64,000 nt of DNA from Pyropia yezoensis (lineage: Eukaryota; Rhodophyta; Bangiophyceae; Bangiales; Bangiaceae): assembly GCA_009829735.1 (NCBI GenBank), contig CM020618.1:41531030-41595029 (forward strand), read 5' to 3'. Under the pieces are notes generated by a model, which was not told the DNA's origin, ran no database searches, and saw nothing but the letters and a program-made list of their open reading frames with translations. The translations under genes and the position numbers were made by a program. The first letter of the stretch is position 1. Every line of letters starts with the position of its first letter. Positions 45,532 through 55,917 of the stretch are shown here, piece after piece.

Positions 45532-45619
45532 CAGTGGACGGTCTTCGCGTGTGTTGCAGTATGTTGCAGTGGAAAATTGTGAAATACAACGCCATGCAGT
45601 GTGTGTGATTGAGTTGCAT

Positions 45620-45640
45620 GTGGTTCCGGTCGCCGACGAT
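45620..45640 (-). repeat. inverted copy of the 21-bp GTCGGCGACCGGAACCAC word
   Basis: The reverse complement of this site equals 42111-42131 and 48180-48200 base for base. With the forward copy at 48180 it brackets a 2.5-kb GC-extreme module as an inverted repeat. Confidence 0.7.
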
Positions 45641-45974
45641 CGTCGTCGTCGTCGTCGTCGCCGACGACGACGCCATCATCATGGCCATGGCCCTCCCCGT
45701 CGTCATTGTCGTCCTTATCGTCGTCGTCGTCCCCGTAAATCACCACCTGCTCCACGTACCGGCGGCGATGCGGCGGCGCCGCACCAAGGGAAGACCCATC
45801 CAGGAGGAGAGGGCGGTCGCCCCCGCCAGCGTCGTTGGCGGGGGGGTGGCCGGCCCCCCCGTCGGCGGCGGCAGTGCGGCCGTCTCCCTCCCCGTCGGGT
45901 GGGGGTAAGGTGGCAGCTCTGGAGGCCACCGACAGTCTTCGGGTGACTGCATCGGCCGCGGCAGGAATGTGGGG

Positions 45975-45977
<3 letters not shown>

Positions 45978-46006
<29 letters not shown>

Positions 46007-46007
46007 G
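45978..46007 (+). repeat. 30-base G homopolymer
   Basis: An uninterrupted run of about 30 Gs, preceded by six more Gs and an A. Its length is unlikely to be exact in a draft assembly, and it sits just upstream of the hemerythrin-like frame. Confidence 0.9.
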
Positions 46008-46282
46008 CGACGGCGAGACGGCGGGGGGGGACGGCGGGGGCAGAGCCGGGGCCGCTGCCCCCGAGCGTCCGCGCGCTGCGCAGAGGGTGGGATGACGACA
46101 GCGGCGTCGACGGCGACGAAGGCAGCGACGACGGCGGCGCTCCCTCCCCGTCGCGGCCGGCAGCCGCCCGGGATGTCCTGCCGACGGGGAGCGCCGCTGG
46201 CTGGCGCACCCCGCCACTCGCGTCGGCGACGGTTGCCACACGCGACGACGGCACCCCCCTCCACCGTCGTGCAACCACGCAC

Positions 46283-47023
46283 GTGCCACCGGGCGCCGAG
46301 GGGTCTGGCGATGGGGGGAGGCGCGGCGGCGGCGGCGGCGGCGGTGGCGGTTGCGATGGCGGTGGCGCTGGTGGCCGCCGCGGCCGAGGCGGTGGTGGCC
46401 GTGGCAGCTACGGCGGCCACCGGGCGTCTGCGCCCGCGTCGGCTGGTGGGCGGGGGCGCCCCCTCAGCATAGACGGCGCCTACCCGTCCGTGCCCGACCT
46501 GACGCCCACCCCCTTTGACCCCCGCGCGCGGTTGACAGACGCCCTCCTCATCGTTGGCCACAACGCGGTCCGCCGGGAGGCGGTGGACCTGTACACCATG
46601 GTCGCCGCCGCCGCGGCTGCGACGCCCCACCCGTCGGCGGCGGTGCCCAACGCGGACATCCTGGCCGCGTCGTTCACCCCCTTTTACGCGCTCGTGCGGG
46701 CAGAGCTGGACCTAGACGACACGGTCCTCTTTACCCATCTCGAGGGCCAAGACGCCCCTCTGCCGTCGGCCCTGTCTGCGGCCGGGCGGGAGCACCTCCG
46801 CGGCGGCAATGCCGCGGCGCGCAAGCGCCCCCCCTCAGCAGGCTCCATGGGGGAGCTCGCCGCTGCGGTGGATGATGTGGTGCCCCCGCTGCTGTCCTAC
46901 TATACCGTAGCCGAGGCGGCGGTGCCGTACGCACTCGAGGGCGCCGCCGCGGGGCTTGGCGCCGCCCGCGAGGGCCGCGCCGCCTTTGCCGAGGCGATGC
47001 GGAAGGGGCAAACTTCGTGGTGA
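46283..47023 (+). CDS. possible hemerythrin-like (HHE) protein, start not resolved
   Basis: The open frame ends TGA at 47023. The first ~70 residues are a Gly/Arg-rich repeat, and the frame has no early ATG, so the real start is upstream, across an indel or intron near the G-run. The globular part reads LTDALLIVGHNAVRREAVDL, then FTPFYALVRAELDLDDTVLF, and a C-terminal helical segment. The spacing H-N-x2-R-x-E ... D-D-x2-L-F resembles the HHE cation-binding helices (Hxx...HxxxEExxLFP), but the middle His ligands are absent. It may be a metal-free homologue or a false resemblance. Adjacent poly-Ala stretches are typical of this window. Confidence 0.35.
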   Translation: MPPGAEGSGDGGRRGGGGGGGGGCDGGGAGGRRGRGGGGRGSYGGHRASAPASAGGRGRPLSIDGAYPSVPDLTPTPFDPRARLTDALLIVGHNAVRREAVDLYTMVAAAAAATPHPSAAVPNADILAASFTPFYALVRAELDLDDTVLFTHLEGQDAPLPSALSAAGREHLRGGNAAARKRPPSAGSMGELAAAVDDVVPPLLSYYTVAEAAVPYALEGAAAGLGAAREGRAAFAEAMRKGQTSW

Positions 47024-47255
47024 TTCATGACACAGAGATCAGTCCACACCAGCCGCTCGTCACACAGCCTTTCCAGAGGACGGTCGGCACACAGTATAGG
47101 CACTGAGCCGCTGCTCGACTGCCCGCAACCTCCACGCTGAAGCCCCGAGACGCATATCTCACCAGCTGCGCACTGCGCCCCCGCTCCCACCTGACCGACG
47201 TGCCCGACGCTCGCCCCCCCCCCCGCAACATCCGCCGCGAGACGCCATCGACTGC

Positions 47256-47291
<36 letters not shown>

Positions 47292-47516
47292 TTCCTCCAG
47301 GCGCGGCCGCTACCGCTGCGGCGGCCACCGGCGCCTGTTTTCGCCGCCAGCGCCGCCGCCACGACCCCCGTTCGCTGTCCTAGCCGCGTCCGCGGCCGCC
47401 GCCACGGCTGCGGCTCTCTCCTGCCGCCGCCACAACCACCACCACCGCCGCCGTCACCATCTCTTCGTGCTCTTGTGCGTGGCTTCTCACGCGCACGGCT
47501 TGTGGCGGCGTCACCG

Positions 47517-48260
47517 ATGGCCACGACGGGGCCGCCAGCCACGGCCGACGCCCGGGACATGGCTGCGCTCGAGAAATTCGTGCGCATCAAGCACTGGCAA
47601 CTGCCCATGCTGCTGCTGCGCGTGCTGCAGGCGCGCGCGCGGCGCCCGCAGCTGCCCGACGGCGCCGCGCTGGACGCGACGCTCGCCGGACTGACGGCGG
47701 CGGCGGCGGCCGCAGCTGGGGCGCCGCATGACGCCGTGCCTACCACCGACGGCGCTGTGGCGGCGGAGGGCGCCGCCCTGGTGGCGGCCACCACCCTTGC
47801 GGCGGCCGACGCGACCGCGTGGGTGGACGCCCACCACCCTGTCCACGACGAACTCCTGGTGGCGTAGCGGGCGCTGCGGGCGGCGTCGCTGATTGGGACC
47901 ACCCCCCGCAGCATGGCGCGGCGCGCGGCAGAGGCGGAAGAACGCTGCGGGGTGGCCGCCGACGGCCGCGCCTGCGCCCGCTGCCGCCAGCGGTCTCACA
48001 AGACGGGGGCGGCGGTGTGCCCGGCCGCCGCGGTGGGCGGCGACAAGAACGCCCACGCGTACGACTGCGGGGGGGACCCCGCCGCGTCCGACCTTTACGC
48101 CTGCCGGGCGACAATGACAACGTCGGTGACGGTACACGTGGCGGCGGTGCTGCGTGCCATGCGGGCAACCTTCGACGGGATCGTCGGCGACCGGAACCAC
48201 TGCAATTCGCTGCATGTTTTTCACGCACTTCAACCCCTTTTGAAATGCAACATATGCAGT
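47517..48260 (+). pseudogene. Cys-cluster protein frame split by one TAG
   Basis: ATG 47517 opens a frame (AALEKFVRIKHWQLPMLLLR, Ala-rich middle, DAHHPVHDELLVA) stopping at TAG 47865-47867. The same frame continues with RALRAASLIG and reaches CARCRQRSHKTGAAVCPAA (C-x2-C-x4-H-x6-C), possibly zinc-binding, before running into the dispersed repeat (GIVGDRNHC). One base change (GAG to TAG) would explain the break. Family not recognised; it lies inside the inverted-repeat module. Confidence 0.3.
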
Positions 48261-48401
48261 AAGATGTCTGCATTTCAGCTGCACGAAAAAGCCGTCGAAG
48301 TTACGCAAGACAGCGATTATGCAGCCGCGCATGCAACGCGATGCAGTGCAAGCTGCAAAGAAAACATACAGTGAGTTGAATAGGCATCGCAAGGAGTATC
48401 C
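48180..48401 (+). repeat. dispersed repeat, copy interrupted by element B (left part)
   Basis: Shares GTCGGCGACCGGAACCACTG, GCATGTTTT, TTCAAC, GAAATGCA and GAATAGGC in order with 42111-42330. It ends at TATCC, where element B is inserted. Confidence 0.75.
48397..48401. other. target-site duplication of element B, 5' side
   Basis: TATCC directly before the LTR start TGTAGC. The same five bases follow the 3' LTR end at 62263-62267. Confidence 0.9.
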
Positions 48402-48974
48402 TGTAGCATCCCTGGCCCCGACTTGGCGCCGACCCGGGACTGCAACCAGAGGGCACCAGGTGCCAGAACACGCCCGCCGTGTGGCAATGGTTGGCGGCCG
48501 TGGCCCGTGCCCGGCACTGGGATGCGGTGGACTACGCTATCCACACGCGAGAGAGGGATTTCTGATGTGTTTTTGCATATTTGTGAGGGACTTGATTTGA
48601 GAGAATTTGAGTGTGAGATTAGTGAGTGGGAATAGAATTAGTAGTGATAGTGGCCCCCGACCTGACGAGGTTAGACTCGGGTCGGGGCCACTCGGGGTTA
48701 TGGGGGGGGCTACCGGGCCAACGTGCCGGGGTTCCCCCAGATGCACGTTAAGAGGGACAGCGAGGCGCCCTCGGCCCGCGCCCTCAGGGAAAAAGACAAC
48801 TGCGCGTTTGCTTTCCTCTTCCCCGTGTGCACTACCGTGCGTATCTGTTTGCTCTGCGAGCAGGCACGTGAGGCAACAGGCATACCATTCTCGTAGTTCC
48901 CCTTTCTGCGTTACCTGTCCCTTTCCCCCGAGGGATATTGACACGTGTCTGAGAGGATCGAGTTTTATACCACA
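48402..48974 (+). repeat. 5' LTR of element B (573 bp)
   Basis: Starts TGTAGCATCCCTGGCC and ends ATACCACA. It matches 61690-62262 throughout by eye. It contains a strong hairpin at 48650-48691. Confidence 0.95.
48650..48691 (+). other. 42-nt hairpin in the 5' LTR
   Basis: GTGGCCCCCGACC pairs with GGTCGGGGCCAC (12 bp, one bulged C). An inner CGAG/CTCG stem closes a 6-nt loop. The copy in the 3' LTR is at 61938-61979. It could act in RNA packaging, 3'-end formation or polyadenylation. Confidence 0.75.
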
Positions 48975-48978
48975 TATT

Positions 48979-48996
48979 TGGTGGAGCAGCAGGGGA
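48979..48996 (+). promoter_or_regulatory. primer-binding site of element B
   Basis: TGGTGGAGCAGCAGGGGA, four bases after the LTR, identical to 21212-21229 in element A. Confidence 0.7.
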
Positions 48997-49183
48997 TTGG
49001 AGTGTTTGAGAAGAGACATTTGGGAGCAGCGGTTGCGTTGTTCCTGTTCTGTCTTTTTCTGTGGTTTGGGAATTATTTGCACCCGTTCACGGGAACCCCA
49101 TTCCTGGCTCTCCAACCCCTCTCTTGTGGTCTTGCGATCTTTGGACACGCAGGCAACTGGACTGTGGCTGTCAAGAGACCAAC

Positions 49184-50944
49184 ATGGCTACCCTCCCTGG
49201 CACGACGGTGCCCGAAGGGGTAGACCCCGCGTCCCTTGACGCATCCCTGGTCACCGCGGGGGACGGTGCCCAACCCGGCGTTCTCCCTACGGGTGAGGCA
49301 GACCTGGGCGTGACATCCGGTAGTGGACTGGAGTCTACAGGCGGCCAAGTACCGCCTGCTCCCGTTCCTCCGGCTGTTCCTCCTGTGGGAGCCACCCCGG
49401 GGTCAACGGCGTTCGAGTCCGCTCGCAGCAGACGTCTCCCTCCTGTCGGTTCTACTCTTCAACCTCCAGGGATAGCCCCTGGTGTGTTTACTCCTGGACC
49501 CACACATGGCAGCTGGGTGTATACACCTCTTCCTGTGGGCACTGGCAGTGCCAGAGGCACCGCTATGACTGGTTCTACGGGTCTTCCTGAGACTTCGACT
49601 CCTGGGACCGGCCAAGCTTTTCCTCCCCTTGCGTCCTATGGGGCGGGGAGCTCCAAGACCGGTAACCGGAGCAGCCGTAGGCGTCGGCGTCGTCGCCGTC
49701 GCTCTAGCACCAGCGAGACCAGTTCCTCCAGCTCTGAGGAGGGATATGACTGGGATGCATCTCCCGGTCCTACCCGGCGCAGGCTAGTCGAGTTCGACTT
49801 CCCTGCCCACCAAGTGGGAGATGCCACCCTGAACAAGGTCACGTATTGGGGTAACTACCGGCTGGAGAACCAAGACCAAGGTTACACCCGGAAGATGGCC
49901 AAGAAGATGGCATCCCTGAGCCGGCGAATGCAGCCGAGTTTTGGGGGACATCCTAAGTTTTCCGGGAAGAGACCGGCGCTTATCTTTGCCTTCCTGCGCC
50001 GGTTTGTCAAGGCATGCAATGACAACGATGTGTCCGAGGGCAAGGCTCTCTATCTCCTGATTAACTTCATGACCGGAGAAGCGGAACAGCGGTTTGCACA
50101 GGTTCTACCAGACTCTGCCGGGCACATTGTTGGACGTACCGTCGCGAGTTATCCGGAGGCGGTCAACTGGCTCCTGTCCAACTACGCAGACGCGGACTCC
50201 CTGCGTAAGGCAGTCGGTAGGCTGAACCGGGCAACCATGGAGAGACAAGAGACTCCAGAGGCGTTCGCCCGTCGTGTCCGGGAGATGAGCGATGCTTGTG
50301 GCAACGTTTACCCTGAGGACAGGCTCAAGATGATCTTCTCGGAGGGGCTTCCTGAATATCTTCAAGTGGATGCGGAGAACTACAACCAGGAACATCAAGA
50401 ACATACCTTCCAGCAGTTGATGGCCTACACCCAGGGCAAGCACCGGCAAGCCAAGGCCCTCCAGGCTCCTATGGTATCAACTCCCAAGCCGTTGTCGCGA
50501 GTTCGTCCCGGACCCGACAAGTATAAGGGAGGTGATAACCCTGTACCGGTACTCGCAGTTGGCGAGGCCTCACCCATGGAGTCAAGGGACAAGTGGGGCG
50601 GCTTCGTTTCTAAGGAGCAACCTTCCCTGGTCGCCCCCAAGCAGATCAGGAACCAGCGATTCCGGTCTTGCTGGCTCTGCCAGAAGGAGGATCATATGTC
50701 CTACCAGTGCCCGACCATTCCCAAGGATCTCCAGGAGAAACTCAAGCGTCAAGGACTGGTGTTTGCAAAGGCGGTCAACTGGGCTGACCGGCGGGCACCC
50801 TCCAAGATGGACAAGGCACAGGTACATGCCATCCGAGTGGCAACCTTACAGAGCATCACGGAGGCTCTGACAAGGGAAGCTCCTACGGACTTTGACCTGG
50901 AGACCGAAACCTCTAAGGACTCCTCGGACCCGGGAAACGAGTAG
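49184..50944 (+). CDS. gag: gag of element B
   Basis: 586 aa from the first ATG (49184), context AACATGG; the frame is open upstream to 49061 without Met. The N-terminal ~150 residues are Pro/Gly/Thr-rich. Next come an Arg run and an acidic Ser run (SSRRRRRRRRRR, SSSSSEEGYDWD). The capsid-like helical domain follows (GHPKFSGKRPALIFAFLRRF, LINFMTGEAEQRFAQ, YPEAVNWLLSNYADAD). A CCHC knuckle, CWLCQKEDHMSYQC, lies near residues 498-511. It is a full-length homologue of the element A gag without its internal stop. It ends at TAG 50942-50944, just after a slippery site, and pol continues in the -1 frame. Confidence 0.95.
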   Translation: MATLPGTTVPEGVDPASLDASLVTAGDGAQPGVLPTGEADLGVTSGSGLESTGGQVPPAPVPPAVPPVGATPGSTAFESARSRRLPPVGSTLQPPGIAPGVFTPGPTHGSWVYTPLPVGTGSARGTAMTGSTGLPETSTPGTGQAFPPLASYGAGSSKTGNRSSRRRRRRRRRSSTSETSSSSSEEGYDWDASPGPTRRRLVEFDFPAHQVGDATLNKVTYWGNYRLENQDQGYTRKMAKKMASLSRRMQPSFGGHPKFSGKRPALIFAFLRRFVKACNDNDVSEGKALYLLINFMTGEAEQRFAQVLPDSAGHIVGRTVASYPEAVNWLLSNYADADSLRKAVGRLNRATMERQETPEAFARRVREMSDACGNVYPEDRLKMIFSEGLPEYLQVDAENYNQEHQEHTFQQLMAYTQGKHRQAKALQAPMVSTPKPLSRVRPGPDKYKGGDNPVPVLAVGEASPMESRDKWGGFVSKEQPSLVAPKQIRNQRFRSCWLCQKEDHMSYQCPTIPKDLQEKLKRQGLVFAKAVNWADRRAPSKMDKAQVHAIRVATLQSITEALTREAPTDFDLETETSKDSSDPGNE

Positions 50945-50972
50945 GGCAGGCACTCTCCCCAAGTGTCTTCCC
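50932..50972 (+). promoter_or_regulatory. -1 programmed ribosomal frameshift signal between gag and pol
   Basis: The slippery heptamer GGGAAAC (50932-50938) is phased G-GGA-AAC in the gag frame. A 5-nt spacer (GAGTA) follows. The stem is 11 positions long: 50944-50954 with 50962-50972 (GGGCAGGCACT/AGTGTCTTCCC, one mismatch, one G-T), around a 7-nt loop. Shifting leads to CGA GTA GGG and an open pol frame. Confidence 0.75.
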
Positions 50973-53900
50973 GAATCTCCAACGGCAGGGTACTTCTACC
51001 TGTTCTCCCCTTGCGTGCCGGGAGAAAGGACGGCAGTTACCTGCTCAACCGGTAGCCGCCTGGACACCCTGTTTGTTCAAGGGGACCTTGCTCGTCCTGC
51101 GTAAGGAAAACCTCAAGATTAATGCTCGTATGCGTGTGGGGGATAGCCTCCCCCAAGCTGTTACGCCGGTGGTCGACACGGGAGCCGGACCAAGCGTCAT
51201 CACTGAGAACCTGTTACCTCCGGGCTGGCGTCGACATGCCTGGAGAGCGCCTACCAGAACCCATATTGTAGACGCATCAGGTCAAACCCTACGACCGCTT
51301 GGCCGTCTTCCCGTCGCCATCTATGTCAACAATGAACCAATGCTTTTTCCCTTTCTAGTAGTCAAGACCTTATCAGTCCCCCTCATCCTAGGCTGGGACT
51401 TCCAGAAGCAGCATGTCAAGAGCATCCTACCCGGAGAAGGAAAGGTGCAGTTCAACCATGGGTTTGTGTCACCAGTGCTGGAGCACCTAGACACCAAGGT
51501 TCGTGTGGCCAAGAACCAGAAGGAACGCATCCCACCCTCTACCTTGACCCTCATCAAACCGGTGCTCCTACCTCCTCGCTCGGAGACCAAGGTTCAAGTC
51601 ACGACCCGGACTGCAGGTCAATGCCTGATCTACGGACGCAAGGAATTTCTGGCGAAACACCGATTATACCTAGCCCACGGACATCACAAGAAGGTGGAGA
51701 GGCACACCCCGTTCTCGGTGCTGATCGTCAACGTGAGCCGGAAGCCAATAACCCTCGCCAAGGGCACTCGAGTTGGTACAGCAGAGCCTTACCGGGGGTC
51801 CGCCCGCGCCATGAGCAAGGAAGACCTCTTCAACCTCCAACAAGAGCTGGCATCCAACTTGACGGCCTTAGACGTATCTCCGGAACAAGAGCAGGCTGGC
51901 CGTACTACTCCGAAGCCCGAACAAGCACCGCCCGGGATGCCGAAGGTCAACCAAGAAAACGTCCCTCCCGACTTGAAGGAGGCACTGGAGAAGCTTCTCC
52001 AGGAATATCGGCACCTGTGGTCCGGAGAGCTGGGCAAGATGGACGCCACCCTACACCGGATTCAACTCAAGCCAGATGCCAAACCAGTGCACATGCAACC
52101 ATACCGGGCTGGATCGCATCGCCGGGATGAGATTGAGAAGCAGGTTAACAAGATGCTCAAGATGGATGTTATCGAGCCGTCTGATGGCGAGTGGGCTTTC
52201 CCGGTGGTAGTCGTCCCGAAACCTGGCGGTCACTTCCGTTTCTGCGTTGACTACAGACGCCTGAACGAGATGACAGTCAAGGATGTATACCCGATACCCG
52301 GATGGATGATTGCCTCGACTTTCTTGGTGATGCCACCCTCTTCTCGACACTGGATTGTAATGCCGGTTACTGGCAGATCCCTCTGGCTGATGAGGACAAG
52401 GACAAGACTACCTTCACGTGCCACATGGGACTATTCCGGTGCAAGCGTCTCCCTTTTGGTCTCACTAATGCTCCGGCAACCTTCCAGAGAGCCATCGACA
52501 TCATCCTGTCGGGGCTAAGGTGGAGAACATGTTTGGTCTATCTGGACGACATCATCGTTTTCTCCAAGACCCCAGCGGAACACCTGGAGCACCTTCGAGA
52601 AGTCCTGGCCCTCCTGTCCAAGGCTGGAGTTACCCTCAAGGCCGAGAAGTGCCACCTGTTTGAGACTGAGGTGGAGTACCTGGGGCACGTGCTGAGTCCG
52701 GGGGAGCTCCGAGTCAATGAGAAGAACATCAAGGCCCTCCGGCATGCACGGCAACCTAAAACCCAGACGGAACTCAAGAGCTTCCTGGGTATGTGCAACG
52801 TCTACCGCCGGTTCGTACGGGACTACGCTCTGATTGCCCGGCCCTTGACCAAGCTTACTAGCAAGAAGCTTCCAGCACAACTCCCGGTGTTCGACGAGAA
52901 GCAGACAGCAGCCTTCGAAGAGCTCAAGAAGCGCCTGACCACCACTCCAGTACTGGCGTTACCCAAGCGGGAGGGCCAGTTTGTCCTGGAGACTGATGCC
53001 TGTGGCGTCCAGGTGGGGTGCTAACTACTCCAGCAGCAACCTGATGGGCACTTCCTCCCGATAGGCTACTACAGTCGCGTCTTGACTCCAGCCGAGAAGA
53101 ACTATTCCACGACCGAGCGCGAGTGCTTGGCGGTCGTCTGGGCTTGCTTCCTGTTACGTCCATATCTTGAAGGACAAGAGTTCCTCATCCGGACGGACCA
53201 CGCCAGTCTAAGGTGGCTGCTATGCATGGACAGCAGTCAAGGAAGGGTCGCCCGGTGGCGCCTACGCCTTTCGGAGTTCAAGTACAAGGTGTGCACCAGA
53301 GCAGGGAGGGAGCACCACTGCGCCGACACCATGTCCAGGCTGGAGACCCCCGCAGCCGATACCGGTCCTATCCCGGAGGAAATACCTTGCTTTATCCTCC
53401 CGAATGTCCGACGTGGCTGGCACGCTCCCCTGTACGAGACACCTGACGCTCATCAACCCGGTAACCATTCACCGGATGCTGGAGGCACAATTGACGGACC
53501 CTCAATGCTTGGAGCTTCGCCACCAAATGGACCTGAACCGGAACAGTCGCTTCTCCGAGTCTACAGACGGACTCCTGGTACGGGTGTCACCCTTCGATGG
53601 GGCAACTCAAGTTTACGTACCCCGAAGTCTACGAGCTGACATCCTACGCCTGGAGCACTCGTCTCCCCAGGCCGGACATCCTGGTATCAATCGGATGTAT
53701 GCTTCCATGAGACGACATTATTACTGGGAAACCATGGCCAGTGACGTCCATAAGTGCCTGGAGGCTTGTATTTCTTGTGCAAGGAACCGGTTGTCCCAGA
53801 GGAAGAAGACTTCTAAGCTACGCCTATTCCCTGCGGCGGAGCCCTTTGCAAGCTTAAGCATGGACATCCTGGGGCCCCTACCTGAAACATCCAGTGGCAA

Positions 53901-55029
53901 CATATACCTGCTCATCATTTGTGACCGGTTCTCCAAGTTCACTCGAGCAATCCCGCTGAGGACCATCACGGCTCTGGATGTCACGTCAGCCTTCTGCGAG
54001 TACTGGATAGCTGCCTATGGCCCTCCAGACTCCGTCTTAACCGACAACGGTCCCCAGTTTGCATCCCTGTTCTTCCAAGGAGTCTGTGACCTGATGGGCA
54101 TCAAGAACTTGTACACCACGACGTACCACCCTCAAACGAACGGCCAGGTGGAACGATTCAACCGGACCCTAGTGGACATGCTACGGCACTACGTGGAGGA
54201 GCACCAAGAAGACTGGGACGAGCTCCTGGCTGTCCTCACTCTAGCCTACAACTCCCGAGTTCACCGGACAACGGGAGTCGCTCCACTCGACTTTGTCACC
54301 CCAAGGCGGCTGACCAACTTCTCCCTGGAAAGAATACCGGATGGTCTCCAGCCTGCACTGAAGTCAGGTCCCAAGGCAAAGGATGAGTTCCTGGAACAAC
54401 TAAAGCTCCTGCTCCCAAGAGTCAAGGAGTCAATCTCAAGACCCAGGAGCGATACAAGCGGGACTATGACAAGGGTGTCCGGGAAAAGAACAAGGAACTG
54501 GGTGGTGGCGACTGGGTTTTTGTGGACAACCATAGCAAGACCCGGGGGAGCTGGACTCTAAGACGGATGGACCTTATGAGATTCTCAATACGGATGGCTG
54601 GACCTTCCTTCTAGACGTGGATGGCTCTCCGTACCGGGTGAGCAGCGACCATGTCACCCGAGCTCCACCGCCAAGCCAGCGGGACTTGACCCGGCGCAAG
54701 CGGACTGCGATACCCTGGCTATCCCCAGAAGAAGGCCGGGAGTATGCCTACGTCAAGTTTGTCGACCATGCCTGGAGAGATGGACGCCTGTATCTGCGAG
54801 TACGCTGGTTCGGTTTTAACCCGGCAGATGATACATGGGAACCTCAAACCGGCTACCCATCGCGGACGTCTGTGCCTACACGCGACGGAACGGGATTGAG
54901 GGCACTCCAATGGCCAGAGCCGGCAAGATTCTGGAGTCGGACACGGAGGAGGACCAAGAGGACGGGGCCAACCAAGACCCTCGGGACGAGACGAGCTCAC
55001 CCGCAACGGATGCGGAACAAGAGGACTGA
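50938..55029 (+). pseudogene. pol: pol of element B, first assembled copy (with indel errors)
   Basis: Protease VVDTGAGPSVI lies at about 51170, RT FCVDYRRLNEMTVKD at about 52240, YLDDIIVFS at about 52540, RNase H ETDACGVQVGC then TAA at about 53022, TERECLAVVWACFLLRPYL at about 53117, integrase LTDNGPQF at about 54040 and GQVERFNR at about 54142, and a chromodomain-like LYLRVRWFGFNPADDTWEP at about 54788. Compared with the second copy, single bases are missing or extra near 52297, 53458, 54439, 54548 and 54842, each breaking the frame. The second copy reads through at all of them, so these look like uncorrected long-read errors at a contig end. The part before 51720 is seen only here. Confidence 0.9.
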
Positions 55030-55417
55030 GAAGAAGGGAACGGGTATATCAAGGAGAACACGCAATGCAAACATGGAGCAATCAAGGAAAACAAGCACCC
55101 GCTCGAGCAACCCTTCTCTCCGCCTCTTCCCTCCTCGCTTCTCCCAAGACCCTCACCCTCCTTGCATCCAACTACTACTCCCGGCGCGGACGCTGAGCCG
55201 CGGGAGTGTCCTCCGGCGTTGCCTCCGCGGTACGACGGGAACCGGAGGAAGACGGGATGACGTAGTGCGGTGGACGCGGCGCATCCCGGTATGACGCCAT
55301 CGGAGTAGTACCAGTAGTTGCCGGTGGCTCCCGCTCATCCAGATATGTCCGTCGGCGCCGCTGGAAGCCCGTGAAGGTCTCTGACCACTGCTGGCCAAGC
55401 CATGCCGCGTCAAAGTC

Positions 55418-55917
55418 NNNNNNNNNNNNNNNNNNNNNNNNNNNNNNNNNNNNNNNNNNNNNNNNNNNNNNNNNNNNNNNNNNNNNNNNNNNNNNNNNNN
55501 NNNNNNNNNNNNNNNNNNNNNNNNNNNNNNNNNNNNNNNNNNNNNNNNNNNNNNNNNNNNNNNNNNNNNNNNNNNNNNNNNNNNNNNNNNNNNNNNNNNN
55601 NNNNNNNNNNNNNNNNNNNNNNNNNNNNNNNNNNNNNNNNNNNNNNNNNNNNNNNNNNNNNNNNNNNNNNNNNNNNNNNNNNNNNNNNNNNNNNNNNNNN
55701 NNNNNNNNNNNNNNNNNNNNNNNNNNNNNNNNNNNNNNNNNNNNNNNNNNNNNNNNNNNNNNNNNNNNNNNNNNNNNNNNNNNNNNNNNNNNNNNNNNNN
55801 NNNNNNNNNNNNNNNNNNNNNNNNNNNNNNNNNNNNNNNNNNNNNNNNNNNNNNNNNNNNNNNNNNNNNNNNNNNNNNNNNNNNNNNNNNNNNNNNNNNN
55901 NNNNNNNNNNNNNNNNN
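55418..55917. other. assembly gap (500 N)
   Basis: Exactly 500 undetermined bases, a conventional placeholder length. Sequence to its left (51720-55417) repeats to its right (55918-59619). The gap probably has no real content. Confidence 0.98.

Noticed and set aside
45740-46630. 296-codon minus-strand frame opposite the hemerythrin-like frame
   Set aside because: Low-complexity shadow running through poly-C (the 30-G run), with no motif. The plus strand has the more protein-like segment.
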